DNA of 64,000 nucleotides from Trichoplax adhaerens (lineage: Eukaryota > Placozoa > Uniplacotomia > Trichoplacea > Trichoplacidae): positions 12,754,969 through 12,818,968 of the forward strand of contig NW_002060943.1 of assembly GCF_000150275.1 (NCBI RefSeq). Reading direction: 5' to 3'. The notes beneath the pieces were generated by a model that searched no databases, was not told where the DNA came from, and saw only the letters and a program-made list of their open reading frames with translations. This document shows, in pieces, positions 8,993 through 20,900 of the stretch. The position numbers and the translations under genes are program-made. Each line of letters begins with the position of its first letter. The first letter of the stretch is position 1.

Positions 8993-11900
8993 ATGCAGAT
9001 GGTTGCGATGTACCTTACTATGTGCCTTTTAGCAACGGTGGTGCATGGTACTTCCATATCCATTGATAGTGATCAGTTTGATGCAAGCAGTGAGTTTCCC
9101 GGTGATAGCGCAGTTTCTGGTGATAATTCTTATCAAGCTCTACAATCATCTATACTTGCCGGTAAATAATGCTCGTTCTATTCATTTCTAACGAAATAAA
9201 GCTAGGCTAGGATAAAAGGATAACAATTTACTCTAGCCTCGTAGCTACTATAACGCATTTTAAAATTAATACCGCTACTTTATCATGTTCTACAGATAGT
9301 TCAGGGGATCTACCTTACTCAGTGGAAATATCTTCTCAACAACTACTATCGGAGGACAACAACTACATCACTGTAAGCGATGAAGTGTTTTCTATTGATA
9401 GCCAGTCCGACAGTGCTCCATTTCCCTCACTATCGGATGCTCTAATGGATGATTCTTCTGCTTACTTTCCAATGACTTCCGCTGAGGTTATGTCGGAACC
9501 TCTCCAAAGTCAAATTGGACAATCGCTCGATTTTTCAAATAATTATATTAGTAGCAATGCAACTGCTATGTTAACGTTGGATTCTACGAAAATGTTTATT
9601 TCAACAAATTCAAGCGACGCTTTACAGCCAACTATTTATGTCAGCGCAAATATCTCTGCATCAATGGTTTCCAGCTATAGCAAATCGCCATCCAGTAATC
9701 TATCGGTTGTCTTTGCATCTTCAGTTGCTCAGTCCAGTATCGAAGGCAATCCTTCCTCCGAATTGAGCACTACTAAAATTTCGCCGTCATCTGGGTTTCT
9801 TAGCCAGCTTAGTGCTACTAATATTCCTATATCAACTGCAATAACAACACCGTCGTCAAGTGTCATCTTAACCAATCTATCGTTGCCTATATCAACTGCA
9901 ATAACAACACCGTCGTCAAGTACCAACTTAACCGATCTATCGTTCTCTATTTCTACTTCTAATCAGCCAATATCAAGTCAGGATACCCAAATCAGTACCA
10001 GCGTAAAGGATCAATCCAGTCTACTATTGAGCAAGGATATTGCCTCCTCTTCTGATTCTTCGTCTTTCTATTCTCAAGACATGTCTTTATCATCCTCACC
10101 TGTAGCCATGTCTAATATGCAGAGTTCAACGAGTTTAGTAGAAATGTCGGTTTCTAGCTCTTCCAAGGTTGATATTCCACGATCATCCTTCGTTTCCAGT
10201 AATTTATATCTAAAGAGTTCTAGCATCAAGAACGATCTATCTATTCTTCCCTCGAAACAGAGTAGTCTCTCGGTCTCAACTTCATCCAGTGTAACCCTAG
10301 ATTTGTTCTTTTCCAGTGATTTATCCTTGTCCAATAACTTAATTACAAGCACACAAAATAATACTGGCGACATGATTACGAATTCAATCAGTAATCCAGC
10401 AACTACAAACTCACCTGTGACTACGCCAACTCCAACCGTGAATCCTTGCCTGAATAATCCATGCCAACCTTTTGCTGTCTGCAATGCACTATCAACATTA
10501 ACGATCGGATACTTTTGCACCTGCAGAGTGGGCTATTATCAGCAAGATGTAAACGCCCTTTTAACAAATAGCCAAGGGTGCTTAGGTACGTTTATTATAT
10601 AATTAAACAGCCTATGTAAAGCAGTTTAATATGCATTTTCTAGCAAGCTTCGTATGTTACTAATATTTCTAACGGCTAAAATAATACATACCGCCATTCT
10701 ACGGTTAAAATTTCTTGTTTTACACCATAGTTAGCCATAACAGTAGATAGCTAGTAAGCATTAAATAATTAGGCAAATTGATCTTGTCTTGCATACAAGC
10801 AGATACAAAATGATTTTAGAGATTAGGTTAATACATTGATAATATGATCACTTAATTAGCTGTAATCCCCCTATTTAGAGGGTAGCTATTTTACTGGTAC
10901 TCTATCTCTAGACGATGTATTTGAGCCTACATTAAATGATCCTAACAATCAAAAAGGACAACGAATAAAGAATGATAGCAAAACACAGGTAATCTAACTA
11001 GGTTGCAGCTTGACTAATTTTTGTTTTATATAAGCAATTTACATGGACGAGATTTCCATGATTTTGTTTACACTGATGGTTATTTCTAGATCGAAGCCGC
11101 GATACGAAACTCCCAAGATGCAGCTACCAATTTTCTATATATCATCATCACCGGCCTGAGGTATTAAGATTTTGCTTAAGTCTCTAGCGGCACTTTATTA
11201 TTTAAGCACTAGGTATGAGAGCGTTGTCAATTAATCTTTTGCTACTAAGGTGATATTCATTTTAGAAATAAGAATGATAATTTAACAACCATAGTTAACT
11301 TCGTCAAACGCTTATCTTGATATACACGTATTAAGTATAACCTGAATTATACCATCTTGCTAAGACTACTGCCTAATTTTAGTATTGGTTAAGTGCACGT
11401 ACAGATTTCACATCAGATATTTATAGTGAAAACTATTAATTCATTTACTATTCTTTGTCTAATTCTAGGTCTGGGAGTATTATTGTCGATTTCTATGCTG
11501 TTTATGATAATAATGCCACAGTAAATCAAACTGCAATTCAAGACACTATCCAACAAAATGTTCAAACGGTGGGCAGCATAGTAGTTCAGGGAGTTAACGT
11601 GACGGGTAAGACCATCTGAAAATCTATTTAACCTTTAGAATACACTTTCAAAACTTTTATGTGTAGATTTGAGTAATCTTGACAAAATAGATGACCTTAG
11701 CGTCTCTAGTTACTAAAAGTTCTTTCCGTAATAACTATCCTGCTTTTGATGCATTTCAATTTATTGCAGTATAAATGATCATGAATACAAACGAAAGCAA
11801 ACATTATTCAGTCCAAGTAAAATAGTCACAAATTTTAGTTCGTTTTCTTGATTTGCATTTGATGACAAAAATACATTCGGAAATTAGAAATTAACGATAG

Positions 11901-13725
11901 CTTCGTTTTTCTTCAGACTAATTAATACTCTTATTACGGTAGTAGCTATGAAAATAGCTAGAGCATAATGCAACAGCATATAATTTTAATGCTGCTCGAT
12001 GTTGTTAAGTAATATAACGGCACTTAGTAATATTGGAAGATCAATCATGGTTTAGTATTCTCTAAAATGAATAGAATACCATATCCTGTCGTACTTAGTC
12101 TGCTTGGAACATTATATATTTTATATCAGTAATATACGGTGATCTTAAATATTTTCAGCACATAAAAAATATTTCCGTAAATTGTTGTTGTAATCGCTTA
12201 GTCTCTTCTCTATTTTACAATATACAATAATTATAGAAACCAATGAGTGTGCAGTCGATAATGATCCTTGTTCAGGCCAAAAAGAAACCTGCATTGATTT
12301 ACAAGACGGCTTCAAATGTCAGCGTTGCCCGACAGGCTTTCAATTTAACACTTCCACCAAAGGCTGTTCAGGTATTAGTGCTACGAAATAAGATAGTCAT
12401 GCATAGGCTAACTGAATCAATCATAAAGGTCTATAAGGCCAATAAAGAATTATATTCAGAGAAATAGCTAACTACATCAAGCTACGCGAATTAAGGTATA
12501 TGACTTACCAACTTATAATTTAGACATCAATGAATGTTTGGCAAGTGTAAGTCCATGCAAAGCGAATGAAAAATGTATTAATGAAGATGGAAAATACTCG
12601 TGTACATTGAAATCTACCATCAATCCTTCTCAAGGTAGTTACAAACGTACTATAGCTGGTCGTTTATTAAATCAATTGCTTTCAGCCAACAAGATAAGCA
12701 ATTTTATAGCTGTTGACATACTACGAATTCTCTGCAAATAGAATAAAAGATGAAATTAAATGTTATTTCTCCTTTAATTGTTATTTTTGACTCATTTTTC
12801 AGTGACTTGTACAGCTACTAGCTGCTTAAATGGCGGCAATTGCAGTGTTGATAGTACTGCTAACGAAATTGTTTGTATGTAAGTATTTTGATGAGTAGCA
12901 TGAAATCAAGCTTACAATTCCATAAGTGAGTTCTCAAACATTGCAAAATGGAATGGTTAAGATAGCATTTATGCCTACTATATTGTTTTTTATTGGCTAT
13001 AGCAATGGTGATTTCATATTAAATTGCGGTTGAAAGACTTCTACAATAATTCTATATCATTATCCATGATGACTTATAGTAAATCATTCTATTTCAGTTG
13101 TACAATCTTTTTTACCGGCAAAAATTGCCAAAATTTAAGCAGTAAGGACTTCATTTTACATTTTTCAAAAATTACTAAGAAGCTATCGAATATTCAACAC
13201 TTTATTCTAATAAAGTGAAATTATTTGCTACTATTTAGCCATTACCATCATCCTGATTACATCAGGTGCTGGACTTGGTTCATTTACTGCCATTCTCTTA
13301 GTGGCTGTAGCTTATTACCGACGCCAAGGGTAACGAAAACTAGTTAATTTACCATTCTTATCGATAGCATTGCAGTGTTATTACTATAATTAAGTCAATA
13401 TTATATCTATATCGTTAAATTCCCGTAAAATAAGTTAAGTGCGAGCTAGGATATATTATAGCGATTATAAAGCTTAGTTTTTAAGCTTAGATATATTTAT
13501 TCCTTAAAATCCACTTTTTCTTATAGTAAATCACTAACCAAGAAAAGTATTAATGATGACTACGAAGAAATGATTGACGGTAATAATGATCTAGTCGATA
13601 AAGAAAAGGGCTATATCAATAATGACGCAGAGGAAATTCCTCTTCGACCATATGCTGGCCAAATAGGTGGAGAGTATACAACTATCATTTACGAAGCTAA
13701 ACATAGGACTTCCATGATTGGATAG
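8993..13725 (+). CDS. Mucin-like type I membrane protein A (Ser/Thr stalk, EGF, SEA, EGFs, TM)
   Basis: Eleven exons: 8993-9161, 9296-10585, 10879-10988, 11090-11160, 11469-11605, 12237-12371, 12524-12634, 12803-12878, 13098-13141, 13239-13329, 13527-13725. They sum to 2,433 nt (810 aa). All have GT-AG borders and compatible phases, and the start ATG may be 8993 or 8999. Order: signal peptide (MYLTMCLLATVVHG); Ser/Thr-rich stalk to about residue 430; EGF-like domain (~439-486); SEA domain (487-592) with the autoproteolysis motif GSIIV; six-Cys EGF (593-637); four-Cys half-EGF opening DINEC (638-674); EGF (675-714); TM helix (~716-740); 66-residue tail with RPYAGQIGGE. Membrane mucins with EGF-SEA-EGF order are surface-coat and adhesion proteins whose SEA self-cleaves and stays non-covalently joined. 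It is paralogous to the giant gene at 32.3-48.3 kb. Confidence 0.85.
9826..9945 (+). repeat. Two 60-bp tandem repeats in the mucin A stalk
   Basis: Two adjacent 60-bp units (9826-9885 and 9886-9945) encode PISTAITTPSSSxxLTxLSx twice. The first ~36 bases are identical, which indicates recent duplication inside the Ser/Thr-rich stalk. Confidence 0.85.
11469..11605 (+). other. SEA-domain exon with GSIIV cleavage motif (mucin A)
   Basis: This 137-nt exon begins right at the SEA cleavage motif: R-S-G-S-I-I-V-D-F-Y. In SEA domains such as MUC1 the chain breaks between Gly and Ser of GSVVV by strain-driven autoproteolysis. The preceding exons (10879-10988 and 11090-11160) encode the first half of the fold (YFTGTLSLDDVF, IEAAIRNSQDA). 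Confidence 0.8.
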
Positions 13726-15799
13726 AAATTCTTAAAATGGTTACAGACAGAAACTGTTAACTGATAGTATTCATTCTTTTACCTGATAAGTTTGCATTTA
13801 GCACTTCTTTTAAACACTTTCATAGCTGTACAGTTTGTAGAAAATATTCCGCCATGAAGATAAACTGTCGCTATGGATATATGAACCAAACCAAAATATC
13901 CAATTTATACTTCGTTATCCTTATGATTTTAGTTAAGATATTTATATAAATCTACGTCTTAAGTTCTGTTGGACATGAGTAGGAAAATAAATAATCTTGA
14001 TGTGAAGTGAGCTAAAATTATTCCAATATTTCAAGTATTGTATAGTCCTACAGTATGTAATACCAGTTGAATTTAAACTGTTCTCTAATTTATTAACGTG
14101 ACATACTTGCCCACTGAAAAATGTACAAACAACTAATCAAATCCTACTCTTTACCTATTTTCGATGATTTTTGATAATAAAATTGTATTAAGATGATAAG
14201 TTTGGTTAAAGTCATGATATAGTTTAGCGGAACATTTTATTACAAAGTGCAGTAATTGATCGTAATGAATTTTTTCTATGCTTAACTTATGTAAATACTA
14301 TTATGAAGCTTTGTAGCTGTTTAATAGTCCGCCATTAAGGATATTTAAACCTAAGATAAAAGTTTTCATAATTTCTCTATTTCAAGATTGGATATTACAG
14401 TGAGTGTATAATAAATTATTTTCCTATTTTTCCAGTCATCTAATTACCGGATTGATAGCTTGCAACACGATGAGACACTTCTAATGAGAAATTGTTATGA
14501 CTTTTTTCATACCATAATCTATAAGATCAAGCCGCAATTTGAAATCACAACTTTTAATTGCGATGCCATCTTAGAAATTAGGAAATTTTTAAATTTGATC
14601 TTGCTGATTTTAATAACATTTATTTCGTTTCAAAGCAGCATAAGTAGATTTACTTTAATCTAGTGGAAAATCTTGATAGTCAATGCACGCTAAAATTGCT
14701 ATCATACGAAGGAGCAGTTGTAGTAATCCGTTCGGTCTACGTAAGGCATATCACAAGTCTAAAGTTGCCTCTAGTTAATTAAATTTATTTCGTCAACCAG
14801 TTCATCAATGCTGTCGCTAATAATCATTTAATCATTAAAATATGTGTATCGTCGCACTAATACACTAAGTCCGAACCGTAGCGACATGTCATTGTAATGT
14901 AACTAGTATTGTGATTGCAGATTATTAGCCATGTTTAGTATAATGTACGGTAGATATTTATCCTAAGAGATATTTGGTAGCTATAACTATAGACTGTAGT
15001 GGTAGAGACTCTATGCTAGAGTACAGATGACTATATACAGTAAGGTGTTGAGTTACTAATAAGGCTATAGGTAAAAATAAAACTGTAAATCATATATTAG
15101 GATATGGTTAATTCATTGTACTTTGGCTGGTGTGAATAATGTCTACGTAAGTACTGCAGTCGTATCCATATTGGATTAATGATGGTCCGCAGTAGAATAG
15201 TCATACTAAGAATAATTTAACTATGTGTAATATAAGGTAAAAGGTTGCCATGCGGAATGTAGCTGCGAATGCTACGAAAAGTATAAAAGCATGCAACTTT
15301 AGATTATTCTGTTAGTTCATTCTAGAAGTCTTTAGTAGTAGTATTCGGCTAGAGTAGAGCTGTGTGTAGTTAATCTTTGTATAAGATTCAATAAAGCCCT
15401 TATTTTTTCTAAAATTTGGAATTTCGTGATTGGTATATATCACAGTCTTGTCTGATAATTATTACTATAGTAGATAAGTTATAAGTTATAATAATCATAG
15501 ATTACGAATTATCAACTTGTTACGTTATGAAAATGCTTGTCTAGGTCGTGTATAGGAATTTAGAAATTAAAATATCTGTATAGTACGATGCTGCTAAGTT
15601 ACAAAACGATCCGTTACTTTTACAGCTAGTATCTTATAAAAAGGAAAGTCTTAAGACTTCTTTGGCATTGCTTCACACGATCATTCAATTACTCTGCTAA
15701 TGTATGTGCAGTGTAACCTTCAATAAAGTCAATTAATTAGTAGGAAAGTGCGAGTTGCATTTTATGAAAGGTATCTCTTGTCAACCTCAAGATCCACCA
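13726..15799. other. Intergenic region between mucin A and the segmental duplication
   Basis: No supportable gene. A 76-codon open frame (14436-14663, plus strand) follows a good acceptor-like tract (CCTATTTTTCCAG) but has no recognisable domain or start and is treated as chance. The start of the region should contain the 3' UTR of mucin gene A. Confidence 0.45.
13986..13991 (+). promoter_or_regulatory. AATAAA, likely poly(A) signal of mucin gene A
   Basis: First plus-strand AATAAA after the stop codon, about 260 nt downstream. A second one lies near 14,178. Confidence 0.4.
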
Positions 15800-16580
15800 C
15801 AAATGCACATTAGCCTAGCAAATACTATTCTTAGCCTATTTTTAATGACTTCATATTAAAGTTTACACCACAACAGTTTGAAAATATGCATGCGGTTAGG
15901 CTATAATGTAGCTTAATATTTAGGTTAAACTTACGTGTTCGTAAACTTAATAAATTGACCATTTTTATTTTATTTTTAACAATACTAAAGTAGTAAATCC
16001 AAAATAACACGATACATATACTTTATCTTCCCGGATATCTCCCTACAGTACGACTCTAAATACTAATGATCTCCTTATCGTCAGAAAGTTCTATCAACCA
16101 CTGGTTTCTTTAACCGAGAACTAAAATTTAAATGTATTTATTGAAAATTGAGTCAGTTTATAGTTCAATGACAATAACCATTAGTTTCAGTATATAAATA
16201 AAAGTATAAAACAGTGGTGTTGTCAATTAACCCTAAAAATATTACTAGATATCAATTTTAAATTATTATCAATATATTTCTAGATAAAGTATCCTATGAA
16301 AATTATATTACAGGTGCTACACAAAAGTTACTCCGTAGCGATCGGATACAATACTTTTGCTTCTTCGACGATAACAAAATCAGTTATCACGGTAGTAATA
16401 GTTGTATTATTTAATTTCTATAGATAATTAGTAACAATATTTAGCCCAACTGTCTGTAATGATATCAATTTATACAACATAGAAGTACAAAACAGAATCC
16501 ACATGACCCGCATATAATTATAATTAAGGGCAAAACTTACACTACATAAATAAGAGAAAAGTTGCAGACACATTTGTCGA

Positions 16581-16586
16581 TTTATT
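16581..16586 (-). promoter_or_regulatory. AATAAA, likely poly(A) signal of IL-17-like copy 1
   Basis: TTTATT on the plus strand, about 145 nt downstream of the minus-strand stop codon. Confidence 0.35.
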
Positions 16587-16730
16587 GCATTAAGCAATTC
16601 AATTTCTAGAATCGGGTTTTAAGATCCTTCTCGACAAGTACCGTAGTAATTATAAGTGTTACCCTGTACGTCGTAAAGTACAAGGGAAATTACTGTGCGG
16701 ATTTACCATCAATTTAAAATTTCTAGGTTA

Positions 16731-17354
16731 TTATAGACATGAACATCGAACTGGAACAACTAGTGATAATATCAATTTTTTATCCGCTGAGGGCCAGCTC
16801 TTATCTGCGACATTATATTCAAATTCGATTCGCTGTTTTTGATTTGCTTCTTCACATTTTGCAACCACTTCAGGAGAACAGCCTACATATTTACAATTTA
16901 CATAGGAATATTGAAATGGTTGGCCAAACACTAGATCGGATGATACCTTTGGAGCCTTGAACAATTTTACTGTTTGACTAATATTGCATGATGAATTTAA
17001 GTTATCTTTTCTTAGCGATTTTTTATCTATTGCAGAAGTATGCTTGTAATCTTTCGTATTGTCGTTTTTTTTCAACGGATACCCATTCAAAAATCTTTCC
17101 TTCTCTACACTCTCATCGTGTATAAAAGGTCGAGGGCTACCATAGGGTAAGGCGATTAAAATAATCATCATTACTGGGATTGTCAACAATTTTGCAATAA
17201 TGGAGTGCACCTATATTTTTGAAGATCAAACAGGTCAAATAGTATATAACTTACTATTACAATAAAGTGAGGTTAATATCTATTAGAGCAAGCTAAGCTG
17301 GTTAAATAATTAAGCTATTGGAAAAAACTATGTATTTCCAATTATTCTCACCAT
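16731..17354 (-). CDS. Secreted cysteine-rich protein with IL-17-like knot pattern, copy 1
   Basis: Two exons: 17352-17354 (only the ATG) and 16731-17210, giving 160 aa. The long open frame starts at GTG directly behind an acceptor (AAAATATAG), and an ATG followed by the donor GTGAGA lies 141 nt upstream; both are conserved in the second copy. Residues 1-28 are a signal peptide (LLTIPVMMIILIALPYG). A variable, basic region follows (KKSLRKD near 64-70). Cysteines are at 76, 107, 112, 120, 157 and 159. C107-x4-C112 (CKYVGC), then 44 residues, then C157-x-C159 (VPVRCSC) reproduces the IL-17 core: C-x4-C, a Q-x2-I strand, and a final V-x-C-x-C. The IL-17 call is an inference from this spacing; another cystine-knot ligand is possible. 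The stop is TAA TAA where the paralogue has CAA CAG. Confidence 0.7.
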
Positions 17355-18199
17355 TTTACTGCTTGATGTGATTGATGATGAGAATGAAACTAGGCTGAGA
17401 AATTGCAAGTTCAACGAGTCCAAATTGATTGCCACCTTTTTAGTTTGGATGCTACTGGTCCTGTTGGTGAACTAAATTTTGAAAGAGAATCAGCCCTTTT
17501 TATATTTTTCGCTTGCACTACAATTGCATGTTGAAATTATAATTGCCATAGCAAAGTTATGCTACATTATTTATTATTTTAATGATAAAACATAGAATTG
17601 AATAAATTAGGTAAAGAATTAGAAAAATCACCATCCAATCGATCTATTAGAAGACTTTTTTCCCTGCTGAATCTTAAGGCGTCATGCTTGTATACTGTAA
17701 ATAAATAACCATCTTTTGCATTACTGCTCAACTATGCGCAAGTAAAGTACTATGTACTAGCAGTACTACTGAGTGAGTACTGAAATATTCTACTTAAAAA
17801 ACTGATATGCAAAGTATCACCATCAGGTGGCTTGCATACTTATATAGATTCCACTTTAGGCAATAAACTGATTCAGGGAGTTGAGCTGAGCTTGTTGGAA
17901 GTTACCAAAATAAATAATGTGAATTCAGGATTGCTGCTATTTGTTTAGTTAATGAATTTTGGTGTCTATAACACAGCATAATCTGTCCATACCCTATCCA
18001 TTGTATAATGTGCTGCATGTTCTACATTAAGAATAGTATGAAATTGATCGTATTTTGATTTAAAATTGAGGAATAGGTATTACTGTTGAAGGTATCCTAA
18101 TTATTTTAATCACTAGGGCGAATTACTGTCAACCGATATTTTAATAGACTAAGCAATTGTGTTGATTTAAGTTGCCCCTGAATGGTTCAGAGACTATTC

Positions 18200-19550
18200 A
18201 CCATAATTCTTCCTTTCCCCCGTCACTGTAAGTAGAACTTGCAACGTATCAGAGATTTTTCTTTCCCTGATGATTATCCACCCTCGTAGAAAGCTTTTCC
18301 CTTCATGGTCCTGATAAGCGTCTATGTTTTCCTTTTACTCTAGTGTACCAGTATTCATTCTTGGGAAAGATTCAAACTCCAACAGAAATAAACATGCTAT
18401 GCATGTACCGTATGTAGTGATTTACAGAACTTCCACATTACTTTATAGATGCAAGGCTGTATTGGTCGCAGCTTATTTATTTTCTTTGAAGTCCTGATTC
18501 ACAATCACTCAAATACGTTAACGATGAATTTATATTTTGTAGGATAAGTCAGCAACCTGAAAATAATTAGATATACTTGTTTATAATAGAGTACCAAGCA
18601 GGTATTCGCCGAATATCATTACATTAGTGACTTCTCCATGTATATAGTCGTCGCATAAATACCCAGTGAGTACAGCAATAATTTAGAAACACTTTGATAT
18701 TGGATAGTTATTATTACAGCGAGCTTATAAACATAGGTTACTACCCTTTAACGAGTAAGGGTATAATCTACGCCCTATTACAGTAAGCTAATCACTTAGT
18801 CTATTGACAAGAAAATTACATCTTGGTAAAATCGTTTTATTTACATCGAAAGTTAAAATTCCGCTTACGACGCGATAAAGTACAGGTGCTCAATTTTCAG
18901 AGATGGTATTGTTTATATTCATAATCACGGCAAAAAGTTTTGCCATGTATTATGAATCGATTGATCAAGAGTAGCCTATGAAGCTTACCATTCACACTGT
19001 TGTCGTTTTACTTCTTTAACTTAAAAACTATCCATACAGTACTGTAAAACTTTGTAATATAATCATAAACTATATCACTACGTTTGCAATAAAACCTGTT
19101 CTACTAACACGGCTCAGTATGTAAATTATACAAAAAATTTATAATAATCAATTTTATTACTGTTGTTCTTGGATTGAGATGTTACTTAATAGCACTAAAT
19201 GCTCTTAAAAGATGAGGGGGAAAGTTCTTACGACATCAGATCTTAGGATAGAAGGACAGAGACCAATAGTGACCGGAAAATATAACTGCTTAAATATTTA
19301 GCTTACTTTATTTACAACATTAAAATTGCAAACTTGATCTCTTAACATTTACAGAAATTAGTATGAGAAAGCAATCATGTAATTAGTATTCATTAAATTC
19401 TACGATGCTGCAATCAAGCTGAAATCAATAAACTTAAATTAATTATGGTAAACATTACTCATATAGACTGGGTACTATTTCAGGTTCTATCTTACTTTAC
19501 TTCTACGTAACCTGTTGGCAATAATAAATAATCTAACAGGCTCATTACAA
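18200..19550. repeat. Nested repeat block, unit 1a
   Basis: First of four related ~1.4 kb non-coding blocks (others ~19,630-20,900, ~24,000-25,400, ~25,430-26,340). Shared landmarks in order: CCTGATGATTA..CC, ATGCATGT..TAGTGATT.ACAGA, TATTTATTTTCTT, TTGGATAGTTATTAT, ACAGTAAGC.AAT.A, TCTATTG. No reading frame is preserved among copies. Confidence 0.7.
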
Positions 19551-19629
19551 CATTTAAATGACATTTGATACATGGCAGTAATTACATGATGATTGATAAT
19601 GCCAATATTGATTAATTCCTCTTTAATAA

Positions 19630-20900
19630 TAGTTTGAATTTAAGTGAATGTGATTATTACCCTTTCTCCTGAAAGGCTCCTTTGTACATGATCGTGATGC
19701 ATGTCCATCTATCTCTAATTCTTTACTGTACTGTAAATAGATTTATTTTTGAGGAAAAAAGCGAACTCCCACAAATAGATACCCCATAAATACATGTAGT
19801 GATTAACACATTTTCTGATCAATTTTTATAGATCCAAGACTGTATTGGAGCCGGTTGTGTTTATTTTCTTAAAGTTCGTATTGGAAATCGTTCAAATACT
19901 TTGCTATAAATCTCATTCCTTGTCTATAAGATAGGTCAACAACCAAAAGATAACAAGATGAACTTGTATTTGATTGATTACCATGCCGATTTTCGTAAAT
20001 GATCATGACGGTAACGACTTTTCGACGCCAACCAATTATTGCATACATACCTAGCCAATAAAGTATTAATTTTAAAGACATTTTGATAAAGGACATGGGT
20101 AGATACTATTCTAACGAGCTTATAACCGTGAGTTAGTATCCTTTCAACAGTAACTGGCTGGCTCTTAATCTACATTCTATTACAGTAAGCCAATTAACTC
20201 CATCTATTGACATGAGAATTGCACCCAGATAGAATAGCATTCATTCTTTGCATGATATTATGTCAAAGATTAAAAAGCGGCTTACCTCATGATAAATTTT
20301 GATACTCAATTTGACGGGAAAGGTCATGTCATATCAAATTAATGATCATCGCAATCTTGTAATAACATATATTATAAATGAGTCGATTGAGGAAGGATTA
20401 TCTATGAAAATTATTATTTGTACAGTAGCAGTTTCACTTCTTCAATTTATAAACTAGCCGTCAAGCGTAATGTTGTAAAATGCTATATAGGCTACATCGT
20501 TCAACCTAAATCGATTGTGTTCATGACAAATAGATTGAGTCAAGAAATTAGGCAATTCTTCCTTGATGATCAAGATCACTATTTCTGTTCTCACTCCAGT
20601 ATGAATATCGATTCTGGTATACTGTAGATAGTACGATCTATTTCAGGGATACATTTCTAATTTATTCAATCTAATACTAACCTTTTAAAATACGATCATG
20701 ACTAACTGGCTAGAGTCATGCTCGTCGTCAGCAAGATACTCGACAACAGTCTAACTGTCTCGTCGTTCTCGGCCAACTGTAATGGAGTAGCGATTGCATT
20801 TAATATTTATAACATTGTTCGTAGCACTCAATGTTGTTTTATGTGGTTTCTACAGATAGCGACTTTGGCAGATGCTAAAAGTTTTCTTCGATTTCTCTAT
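19630..20900. repeat. Nested repeat block, unit 1b
   Basis: Second copy of the ~1.4 kb block. It carries the same ordered landmarks: ATTACCC..TCCTGAAAGG, CATGTAGTGATTAACA, TAAGATAGGTCAACAACC, GAGCTTATAAC, ATTACAGTAAGCCAATTAAC. Short open frames here (20418-20627, 20718-20915) are not conserved as protein. Confidence 0.7.

Noticed and set aside
10074-10520. 148-codon minus-strand frame opposite the mucin A stalk
   Set aside because: It lies entirely within the supported plus-strand exon, whose EGF cysteines and splice sites are clear.
14436-14663. 76-codon plus-strand frame after a good acceptor-like tract
   Set aside because: No recognisable motif and it does not fit in phase as an alternative last exon of mucin A.
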